NCBI GenBank assembly: GCA_948146395.1
Contig: OX411543.1
Location: 36,785,058 to 36,849,057, forward strand
Direction: 5' to 3'
Length of the DNA stretch: 64,000 nucleotides
DNA from: Fragum whitleyi
Lineage: Eukaryota > Mollusca > Bivalvia > Cardiida > Cardiidae
Below the pieces are notes generated by a model. That model did no database searches. It was not told where the DNA came from and saw nothing but the letters and a program-made list of their open reading frames with translations. Below are positions 21,971 through 32,314 of the stretch, one piece after another. The number at the start of each line of letters is the position of its first letter. The first letter of the stretch is position 1. A program made the position numbers and the translations under genes.

Positions 21971-24450
21971 AGCTTAGTCTGGGTTGTCTTAATAGACCGG
22001 ATGCGAAATATAGGAGAGCCTTTAAAGGGAAGGCCTACAAGGAACCTTTAAGGCGAGGGCCCAAAAGGGCCGCGCAGGTTCGGGGTGTGCTGGAGTGCCA
22101 AATCATAACAATGTCTTCCATTGCTATCTTTTCTATTAGAGATCGTCTTCTTTTCTTGAAATAACTTTAAAACATGCCTGATCTTCGTAAAAAATCACAT
22201 CTGAATTTCCAACGATTTAAAATGATCATCCAGGGGTTTTAAAAAAACATATATAATTTATGATAGTCCGGAGACGTATATTAATGCAGGGGATTTTTTA
22301 TCTTAATATTTTTTTAGAAAAATATGCTCTGCATCTTCAAACGATATGCATGTTATGAATTATTGTTGTAATATTCGAATAAGAAAATCATTTATTACAA
22401 CTTCTTCAACAAACAATTATTGTATATTTTATTTTTCAATTTACTAATATTCTTCATGTTTTCATATGCAAGGGTTTCAAATTGTAGTTAATTACGTCTA
22501 AATTTTATTTTTTCATTTTCGATAATTTAACATTGAGGTATGATTGTTGTGTCTTTGAGTCATTTTATAATGAAGGACATTATTTTCATTTTCTGGGATT
22601 CGGGATAGTTCATAAATATTTTAAAAAAAGTGTTCAAAATCCTTTTGTCGGAATTCTTTTTGGATTTAAACCGGAGTAATTTTCACTATTCTTCTGCTCA
22701 GTTTTTTTTATTCGAATCAACGTTACACCCGTGTGTCATAAAACATTAATCAATCAGTACAGTAGACTATAATATTTTCTAAAGAATCAAATCCCTTTAA
22801 GAGGGATTTGAATCAATAGAAAATCCTTAAGTAATACCCCTGAAATTGTTCGTAAAATTTTGTGCCAATCGGCATAAGGAATTAAATTCGTCTGATTTTT
22901 ATATCGATATTTGACTCAAACAGTCTATCGGATGAAATTTAAAAAAATATATAACTGATGCAAGGTCAATTTATTTTCACTTCGATTGTATGAAAATTTT
23001 GACCGGCTCTCCCGAAACCAAAAAATAAAATAGATAAATGCCTTAATATTTAAAGGCAGTAAGCGATAAAATCGCCAGCCTTTTGCCTGGTAAGAAAGCT
23101 TTAACGAAAATTATTCTTAAAGATTATTATTTATTCTTTTCATTTTTGTATGTATTAAGTTCTTCATGTAGCGTTATCTCTGGGCAGTTACTCAATACAA
23201 TGTATATTTAGGGCCCCGGCTCGGGGCTATCGAAATGTCTTATTTATAGTTTGAGTGAGCTTTAATAGCGATATGTTAGTCGATCTTTGGCCCATCGTTT
23301 TTTTGCCCATCGTTGTTTTATGTGTGTTATGTAACTGAATTTCTTAATTTCAAAACGATATAAATCCGGTTTTAAATGTTAATCTCGAAGGGTTAGCCAA
23401 TGATTTAATGGAATTCATTTAAAAAGAAATGTTATCAGAAGGATCTTTAGATGAAATCTAATTCCATCATTTGCTTTTCCACTTTCGGTCTTTCGATATC
23501 AAAGACCATTCAATATTTAATAGTTTGTATATGACAAAAGGTAGGTGTCATATGAAAAACAAACCCTCTTATGTGGAGGCCGGTTAATATTATAGAAGAA
23601 TGATAAATTGCCAGCTAAAAGCACTTTCTCCTTTTTCAATTTTTTTTCTTATGTTGAATTCAAAGCCTTACTTTAATTTCATCTCGAAATTGAGATAAAT
23701 GTCAGACGTCAGCTGGACCCAATCTTGTTTTAATGATCGCGTTCATTATGGATTTCTATGGCTCGTTCTTTTTAGATTGTTACTTTTTTAAGATTAATTC
23801 AAGAGATGAAGCAATCATTTGATGATTCCATGGATGTATGAAACTTAAAACCCTAAACACACTATAAATAAGCGAAGCGGATTCATTCACGAGAGTTAAA
23901 AGGTTTTTAGTTTCATACCTCGATGAAAGCAGCAAATGATTTCATTTCTTATATATCATGAATCAAAAAGTAACGATTTCTCCATTGTGAAACAATTTTT
24001 TTATCGGACTAATTTGAGCGAAAGCTTTCCAAATTGGTGCATACTCAAATTTGTTTTCATTAAAAAAAAGATTTATAGCCAATCGGATTGCACAAATTTT
24101 GATTGACATCACTGAAATTAAATAATAACACATTTAAGCTTTTTTGTTGTTGTTGTTGTAACCTACAATCACACCTCCGAACGGTTACACTTTGTTACAC
24201 TTGTTAATAATTATCTATTTATTGTACTATCATAGATTGTTAATTTTGGTATTTTCATAAGTCGTTTCATTTTTCGAAATAAAAAGTAAGAGATTATTCT
24301 TCTCTTTTCTTTTCATTATTATGTCGTACAAATTGCCATGTTTTACGGATTAGGGCCCAAGTAACTGTAAAACTGTTCATGTATTCAACTGTGGATTTTC
24401 TAAAACTTACCTACGCTGGATAATGTCCGAGTAAAAGATCAATTAGTCTG
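21971..24450. other. Chitin synthase 3' flank, no gene seen
   Basis: AT-rich DNA without coding exons. A poly(A)-signal-like AATAAA lies near 24279. An inverted repeat near 23470-23960 (CCTCGATGAAAGCAGCAAATGATTTC and related) has a relative at about 60750-60840. Confidence 0.45.
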
Positions 24451-24464
24451 TGCGTGGCATTTCC

Positions 24465-25045
24465 GGGTTGTTCCCACTTCGTCTAATCCCATTTGGTCTA
24501 AAAGTCAAATTCCCATTTCGTCTAAAACCTATATTTTGATAAATTCCCATTTGGTCTAAAAGTTCATTTACTCATTTGTATAAAAAAAATATGCTTTATC
24601 TAATGTTTATTTTATATTTTCTTATAAAATCATAATAGATAAGTTGACCTTCATGTTTTAATGCATAGCAAAAAGGTTTTGAATATTACTTTTAACTTAT
24701 TTCCTGATAAACTTTTATTAAAACCAATAAAATATTTGTTGAAAGTAACATATACTTTTAATCCTAAAGAGGTTATTTTTCAAAATTATAAATTGATGTT
24801 ATTTATTAATAAGAAAATTACTTTGTATGTGTGTGTTGGGGGGGGGGGGGGGCTGTATATGACACCTTTGTGACATTAACAACTCTATGACACTCATAAC
24901 ATGTCAAAAGCCGTTTTGTAGACGAAATGGGAAATTGATACAATAAGGTGTCAAAAGGTTTTAGACCAAATGGGAATTTTTGGTCTAAACCAATAAATTT
25001 ATAGTGTAGACGAAATGGGATTAGACGAAGTGGGAATAAACCGCA
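24465..25045. mobile_element. Foldback-like element with repeated TTCCCATTTSGTCTAAAA units
   Basis: The left end has TTCCCACTTCGTCTAATCCC followed by two or three more TCCCATTTNGTCTAAAA units. The right end has the reverse complements in matching order, ending GATTAGACGAAGTGGGAATA. The centre is AT-rich with a run of about 15 G near 24840. The ends consist of short units repeated in tandem, unlike simple terminal repeats. Confidence 0.75.
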
Positions 25046-26140
25046 TTTCCAACTATACTAAGTTCCATAAGAAAGTGTGCACTTTCACTTTTTGTTATTG
25101 TCTTGATTTTTACAAAGTTGGGGAAAAATTATGGAGTAAATTTGATACCATACTTTAGTCAAGACCTCTTGAAATTAAAAGTCAAATCAGATTTAGAAAA
25201 AGTATCGCATGCTGCATACGCGCATGCAGAACTTAAATTGTTGAGATTTGATCCCCTTACAACTTTTTCTTTGGTGAAAGCTATGTGTTGATGTTGCCTT
25301 ATAGAGTTTAAGAAGCCATTCAAAGCCATTTTCAAACAAAAGTTTAATTTTTTATGCAGACGTTACGTCTACGGAAACGTTATACATTTCTACGTTGTAA
25401 GGCCATCAACTCGTCATTGAATGGCGCTATGGCGTTTTAAGACATCTCGATTTACTTATTAAAGGCCTTGCAAAATGATGACCTCGATTTCTATTGAAAC
25501 ATGAATGCTTAATCAATTTTAGTGACGTTCTAAATCTGACAGAGTCGATTTTATTCTACAACGTTTATTTGTAGCCAAATTACGCTGTAGCATCATGCAC
25601 GACTGTATTGAAGACGTGATTTTATGCTTGGAAAAGCCGTTAAGATTGAACCGAATGCATTTCCAGACCAATTATTCGTCTAACGCATGTTGCACATGCA
25701 AAATCAAATGTCTCAATTTAGCAGAAAATTCTTGCTCATTGCGTGATTTTTGTTTTAAAATATCGTTTGCACACACTTTTGGGGATAGTCATACGACATT
25801 TCATGATGATGGATTGTCTAATTTCAGAGATATTCAAAATTCAAAAGTGCACACTTTCTTTTGGAACTAAGTATATTTGTAATGTGCAATCATTGAGCGG
25901 TGTACAAAGCCACATGTTAAAAATATATAGTTACCTGATGGTCTACAGGTACTTTGAGATCTTTTCTAGCTACAAAACGCATGGTGATGACTCTGGTAAG
26001 ACCGTGCGGGCGCACGGATTGGCCAGAGTCTTTGCTTTGCGCATATTTGGAATTGTTGTAAATCCCACACACAGACTCCAATATTTTTCGCAGATTGTTG
26101 GCCCGTCCCTTGAACTCCGTCAAGACACAATTCTTAAATT
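25046..26140. other. Non-coding interval
   Basis: No gene is recognised. At 25975-26070 there is a GTGCGGGCGCAC-centred palindrome flanked by ACTCTGG and CCAGAGT, related to the MITEs at 26148 and 58932. Confidence 0.4.
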
Positions 26141-26147
26141 TTAAAAT

Positions 26148-26377
26148 GAGCCTGTGCGTGACATTTCGAACAATTTGACACCTTGAGGTACAAACATTTA
26201 GAAGCCCAGATAGTAACAGTGAAATGTTAGTTTGCCTTCCTGTCTACAGATACTTTGATCCTTAATTTATCTTTAAACCGCATAGTTAAGACCCTGGTCA
26301 GACTGTGCAGATGCACAGACTGGTCAGTTTTTGCCTTGGGCACATATGAAATTGTTGGAAATGCAACGCACAGACTC
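26148..26377. repeat. Palindromic MITE, CTGTGCGTGACATTTC family
   Basis: GAGCCTGTGCGTGACATTTC at the left and AAATTGTTGGAAATGCAACGCACAGACTC at the right, with a GTGCAGATGCAC centre. A relative is at 58932-59168. Confidence 0.65.
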
Positions 26378-26904
26378 AGTTGTTATTTATCTGCAAAAAA
26401 TTCGCAGTAAAGTGAGGGACATGACACAACATCTTATTGCTGCAGGGCGAGTTAAACGTCGTAAGAGCAGCTTGTTCAAGCTGTAGTTACGACTTTTAAG
26501 TCGCCCGAAAGTGATTGAAACACTAGGTGGTGGTTTCAAGAAATCTGTTGTCGAGTTTTTAATTTTAATTTCACAAGGCAAACCAGACTGTCGCTCACAG
26601 TACCTATGGTCGGCTTCAGGTGTCCGTTTAGTATCGTTTTACTAAACGACTTACGAAAAATATAATCGTTAGTTAAAATCATAAATCGTACCTTATATCT
26701 CATCTTTAGAAGACGATTCCGGTGAGATAATGTATGGCAGAATTCCATGTTTAGTTACTCCTATTCAAGCAACTTTAATTTTTGCCTTACACAAACAATG
26801 ATCGATTAGTAAAACAGGCCCCTGGTGCTGTATGATGAAAAAGATTAAGTATACGTCATGTGAAGTTTCAAAAAGATATCTTCAATAACAAATGTAACAA
26901 GATG

Positions 26905-27150
26905 TGTTTGTGAAACACGAATGCCCCCGGAACAGCATTTTTTTTACAGATGACCTTGACCTTGTCACATGACCTTGACCTTGTCACATGACCTTGGTGT
27001 ACAGCTTTGTATGTCAAATCCTTGTTGAGAAAAGGCAAAGGTTAAGTTTTCTGGTTAATTTTTCGGACAGACGGACGGACGGACAGACAGAAAGACAGAC
27101 AGACGGACATGAGTAAAACAATATGCCCCCGATCTCTCGATACGGGTGCA
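26905..27150. repeat. Interspersed repeat with GACCTTGACCTTGTCAC units
   Basis: AACAAGATGTGTTTGTGAAACAC to ATGCCCCCGAT, with tandem TGACCTTGACCTTGTCACA and a GGACGGACGGACAGACAG stretch. It is the same family, in the other orientation, as 50000-50812. Confidence 0.65.
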
Positions 27151-27737
27151 TAAAAAGTATCACACCAATGCCAATTCCAATGGCATTGGAACCAAGGAGA
27201 TGACAACAGCTCTACTTTTGGTATTAACCAGGAGAGCTAAACTATAAAAGTTCCCGGTATTTTCGAGCCAGTCCACTCAGTTGGTGAAGCTTATACTCCA
27301 AAACTCAAGAATGCAGGTTTCAGACCTTAGCTGGCTAAAATCAAAACAATAAAACTGTCTTTCAGATGAGATATTAGAATGAATCCCCTCGTAAATACTT
27401 GAAATGGAATCATAGTTATAGTTTTGAGCTGTGTCATTTCATTATACGCATCAAACTTACCGCCTTCTTAAGTAATCCCTCCAATTGGCTACTGTTAGGG
27501 TAACGACAACAAACAAGTGTGCCTTTTTTGACAAGTTCTATGTTGATCAGTGAACAACGAAAAGAAATATATTCGAAAGGGGGTAGGCAAGTGCGTAGCT
27601 CCCATTACGCAAGTGTGTAATAGAAATAAAATCTCTTTCAAAAAATGTCGTCGATGAATGATCATAACATCGAAACTACAGCTTATCTAAGCTGTATTTA
27701 CGATGTTTTGATAATTCAGCAACGCTTATATCATAAA

Positions 27738-29591
27738 CAAGAGGACCGTTGGCCCTGGGTCGCTCACCTGAGAAAAAAGCTTCATTACCTAGGTATGTCC
27801 ATGCAACCACAGAAAGAGATTTTCACTTATTCAATCAGATAACATTTGAAATAATCCTCCCCCCCCCCTCTGCTCCTCCCCTGGTCATTATTTATTTAAG
27901 CTTTTTTCATAAAAGGTCTGTGATCAGCTAATCTATGCCAGATATACAGGCTGAGTCTGAGACTTTTAAAGTTTTCTTTAATGAGTTGATCAATCCATGT
28001 CAAATATAAAGGCTGTAGGGATTCAAAGTTCTCAACAAAGTACTCCCCCTCCCACAAGATGCTCTGCACCTGGTAAATGTACAGTCATGATTTTAGCTAA
28101 TTCAATTAATGTCCATATGCTGATCATCCATACCAATTTTCAAGTCTGTAGGACTCCTGGTTCATTAGAAGAAGTTTAAAGATTTCAAAAATGATCCAAA
28201 GTACTACCCCCTCCCCAAGACACTCAGCACCTGGTGACCCTACAGTCATGATTTTAGCTATTTTGATTAATGTCAATATATTGATCACCCATGACAATTT
28301 TCAAGTCTGTTGGGTTCCTGATCCAGGAGAAGAATAAGGTTAAAGATTTCAAAATTGATCCAAAGTACTACCCCCTCCCCCCTCTTTCTCCACATCTGGT
28401 GGCCCTACATTCATGATTTTAGCTATTTTATTTGAGATCCATATGCTTAACATCCATGCCAATATTGAAGTCTGTAGGGCTCCTGGTTCATTAGAAGATG
28501 AAGGTTAAAGTTACAAAATTTTCACAAAAGTACTACCCCCTCCTGGTGCTCCGCACCTGGTGGCATTACAGTCATGATTTTAGCTATTTTTATTAAGGTC
28601 TATGAGCTGATCCTCCATGCCAATTTTCAAGTCTGTAGGGCTTGTGGTTCAGAAGAAGAAGAAGGTTAAAGATTACAAAATTTTCACAAAAGTACTACCC
28701 CCTCCCCCCTGGTGCTCCGCACCTGGTGAATCTACAGTCATGATTTTAGCTATTTATATAAAAGTCCATATGCTGATCATCCATGCCAATATTCAAATCT
28801 GTCAGGCTCCTGGTTCATCAGAAGAAGAAGGTTAAAGATTACGAAATTTTCACAAAAGTACTACCCTCTCCCCCCTGGTGCTGCGCACCTGGTGAATCTA
28901 CAGTCATGATTTTAGCTATTTATATAAAGGTCCATATGCTGATCATCCATGCCAATATTCAAATCTGTCAGGCTCCTGGTTCAGAAGAAGAAGAAGGTTA
29001 AAGATTACAAAATTTTCACAAAAGTACTACCCCCTCCCCCCTGGTGCTCCGCACCTGGCAGCCCAACAGATATGATTTTAGCTTTTTTTATTTAGGACTA
29101 TGAGCTGATCATCCATGCCAATTTTCAAGTCTGTAGGGCTTGTGGTTCAGAAGAAGAAGAAGCTTAAAGATTACAAAATTTACCCAAAGTACTACCCCCC
29201 TCCCCCCTGGTGCTCCGCACCTGGTGGCCCAAAAGATATGATTTTAGCTATTTTAATTCAAGTCTATGAACTGATCATCCATGCCAAGTTTTAAGTCTGT
29301 AGGACTACTGGTTGAGAAGAAGAAGAATTTTAAAGATTTTCTTAAAATTTCACCTTTTGTTGCCATAGCAACCAGAGTTTTTCATGGATTTCAATTCTTT
29401 TAGCTATTTTTGAATGGGACCACCTAAGCAACATTTCTGTAAAATTTGGTGTTAATTGGCCCAGTAGTTTAGGAGGAGATGTCGTTTAAAGAAATTGTTG
29501 ACGGACGCCGGACGATGACCGACGGACGGACGCCGGACGAAAGGTGATCACAATAGCTCACATGAGCACTTCGTGCTCAGGTGAGCTAAAA
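27738..29591. mobile_element. AGCTCACCTGAGC-type element with a tandem-repeat core
   Basis: Begins AACAAGAGGACCGTTGGCCC...GCTCACCTGAG and ends GAGCACTTCGTGCTCAGGTGAGCTAAAA, as do relatives at 38362-38860 and (inverted) 45156-46032. The core is the array at 28020-29330. Just before the right end is a GACGGACGGACGCCGGACG stretch. Non-coding. Confidence 0.75.
28020..29330 (+). repeat. Tandem array, about eight units of 161-166 bp
   Basis: Each unit has the words AAAGTACTACCCCCTCCCCC, GCTCCGCACCTGGTG, TACAGTCATGATTTTAGCTA, CATATGCTGATCATCCATGCC and TTCAGAAGAAGAAGG. The ACTACCCCC word recurs near 28041, 28203, 28365, 28531, 28692, 28858, 29024 and 29189. Open frames through the array come from the repeat and are not genes. 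Confidence 0.85.
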
Positions 29592-31138
29592 AGTGGAACG
29601 GACGGATGACATTCATCTTTTGTCACAGTCTAAATATCGCCTTTATCATATATATTCTTTGGTGGTCGCCTTCTGAGTGCGTATAAATTTTAAATTACTA
29701 GTTACGCCTATCGTAGGCCTACGATTCGTAAAACTATGCATTTAGAATGGTTCACCTGTAGAATAACCCCATGAATAGTAAAGGTTGCTCCTGAGATATC
29801 AAACAAAATACCAACGATTTCGGCGTCTTAATTATATATGTTTGTGTCCCATCATGCATAAAACGATCATCTTGAAACCCCGTGAAGTACTTCTTTGAAA
29901 AAGAGATCGGATCTAACAGAGGTCAACCAGAAATGACATCTCAAACATATTTTAAAATACATAGGAAAATTGAAAAATCATTCTAGATTCGGTAAAAAAG
30001 TTAATGACAAATTGTCTCAAGATACGTCTGTTACCCTGCTGAATATCCAAGTATAAAAACAACGATGGAAAATAACAAAAACATTAAGCTAGGTATTGTT
30101 ACAGTTCTTGTGCACTGTACTCCGTAATCATTAGAGGAGCATTACTGCCAAATTTAAAGTCACTCGAACCTAAGAAGACAGAGTTATATTCAGAACAAAG
30201 AATTTTCCGCCGCCTCCGCCGGTCGCACTGACGCCGGTAGCCACGGGCGACCACAGTGTTGCCGTCTTTCGACGAACGTGTAAAAGGTGCCTACCCTTGT
30301 CAGCCTGCGCAATCCGAGCAGCCTGACTAGGGTCGACAATTCACGTGACATCTAGATGGTCCCTTTTCGCTGACGGGTCATATTTCTGGTCAATTGTTAC
30401 CCATTGGATCGTTGGTAAAACTTTGGTATAACTTGTGAAACCAATCGGTTAAGTAGCAGATCGGTGGCCTCGCCCCTTAAACCATAAGTTTAATATGGTG
30501 ATGAATAAGAAACAAACAAATCGATGGACGGTGACCTAAACGTTGTAAACTAGCTTATTCAAGCTTAAATTACAATTTTAAGTCGTTTTAATCTAGATAA
30601 CGAAAATTATCGAAATGTCAAGTCCCCCTATCACATGTGAAATAAAGCGCATTCTTCAAAAATCTTTCACATTTTGTCACGTTTTTGCATTAAAGAAATA
30701 GAATAATTATTTGTCTTTCGAGTAAGATCAATTAATATTTCATTTTGTGAACAAAAAAGCTATATTTTCACTCGAGACTCCACCCCTCATGAAATATAAG
30801 CTTTTGTTGTGAACTCAATGAAATATAAAACGATCTTACACTGTTTTCTTTATAAAGCATTGAAATTTTCCCGTGAAATCATTTAGATCCCTCCAATTTT
30901 CGATAGGATTCATCATTGTACCCACACATACATCCGATATTAACAATAGATGTGCACTGAGCATTTGATATTTTATTTTACAAATAAAAATCCAAATAAA
31001 AAGATATGACAAATTTAATTTCTTAACAATAATTTACTATCAAAGTAACGTTTTTCATAACACAATCTGATAAAAAATTCTATTATTCATGAAAGTCCAC
31101 CACAACTAGAGAGTTCTTCCATGACCAAAGTATAGAAT

Positions 31139-31303
31139 TAAGGTAGTGGACCCGTATTAGTTCTGCAAAATTTCGAAACTCAGTATCTTTCACAATATTG
31201 ACCAAGTTTTCCTAATGAAAATCATTAGGAAACCTCGGTTTACACTGTTAAGGTTCATTACTTCCAAAATGTTGGGGAAACTGTTACGGGTCAACTATCT
31301 TGA
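31139..31303. repeat. MITE, GGTAGTGGACC family (copy B)
   Basis: The duplicate of the element at 2415-2578, at the corresponding place. It predates the duplication. Confidence 0.75.
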
Positions 31304-31408
31304 AGAATTACATCAGCTAATAATAAATACACCAGTTAGCAGACAGTCTAATCTTCGTTCAAAGTTAAATGACAAACTTTAATTCTTAACTAGGTGTTAT
31401 TTTGCACT

Positions 31409-31637
31409 TTAACCCTTTGCTGTTTAATCCCTGCTTTTTACGTGCCTGTCATTTTACGATTGAGAAAACATTGTGAAAAAAGAAGAAATTGCTTCTGACA
31501 AGCAATTTCTTCTTTTTCCACACTATTTTCTTCCCTACTGAATGGTTATTTTTCAAATTAAACCCACTTTTAATTTTCGTCTGCAAAACCTTTGAATTTG
31601 GATAGGTCCAAAATTTGGTAAAACAGGAAAGGGTTAA
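31409..31637 (-). mobile_element. piggyBac-like MITE, copy 3, with empty site in copy A
   Basis: 229 bp from TTAA to TTAA, starting CCCTTTGCTGTTTAATCCC. Copy A has a single TTAA at the matching place (GCATTTTAAAAGC, about 2680). This directly shows TTAA duplication on insertion and dates it after the segmental duplication. Confidence 0.9.
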
Positions 31638-32084
31638 ATAGCTTGTACAAATACTTGATGCTGCTTTTCAGATTACCATATGTTTACTGAAGACAGAATT
31701 ACCAAGACCATGGTCCTGTCCTATATCGCCCCCTTGAGTATGCACGTTTTAACTTTTGAGAGCTTCCTTCTTTTAGTTGTTGACATAAATGGATGAAACA
31801 TAATTTTAATTTTAAGACTGAAAATTAATTCAAATTATAATCATTTTTGTAGATCACTATAAGATCTTCATCCAAAATAAAAAATCCCAACAACATAAGG
31901 CCTACTTTGATCCAAGTGCAACTTGAAGTAAATATAGCAAGAGTCACAGGGCATTTCTAAAGGTAAGATTTGATAGCTGTAGGCATTGTTATTTCTAAAG
32001 GGGAGATTGTTCTTTCATTTTTAATTTCATGTAAAATTGCGTCAAAGACAGCAAAGCTAACACAAACAATTATACTCTAAATCA

Positions 32085-32314
32085 TCACAACTCTTCATCC
32101 TTTGGATACAACACTATATCAATTTTCATGTCAGTTTCTGATATAGGTATAGAATCACAAATTTGCTGCTTATAAGCAAGGGCTATAGTTCTGGGTTTGA
32201 AACCCTGTGTGTGACATTTGTTTAAGTATGTATCATAATATCCCTTCCCTCGTCCAATCCTGTCACCCGACACTGTGAAACCTAATCCAGGAATCAGAAT
32301 AAGGTCAAGCCCAC
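32085..32314 (-). CDS. MTHFS: MTHFS exon 4 (last)
   Basis: Enters with GT completing Gly (ETG|GLDL) after a TTTCAG acceptor. It encodes [20 protein letters not shown] and the C-terminus, stopping at 32085-32087. Confidence 0.93.

Larger units (their letters stand above)
27592..29712. mobile_element. GCGTAGCTCCCATTACGC MITE split by a nested insertion
   Basis: The left part (27592-27737) and right part (about 29592-29712, ending AGTTACGCCTA) align with the uninterrupted copy at 48524-48800. The interval between them is a different repeat carrying a tandem array. This gives the order of insertion. Confidence 0.7.

Noticed and set aside
28617..29001. Two overlapping open frames of 72 codons
   Set aside because: They are the same reading of successive 165-bp tandem units (AAGAAGAAGG and CTGGTGC words) and carry no protein family signal.
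28020..29330. CRISPR-like array
   Set aside because: The units are contiguous 165-bp repeats without unique spacers, and the genome is eukaryotic.
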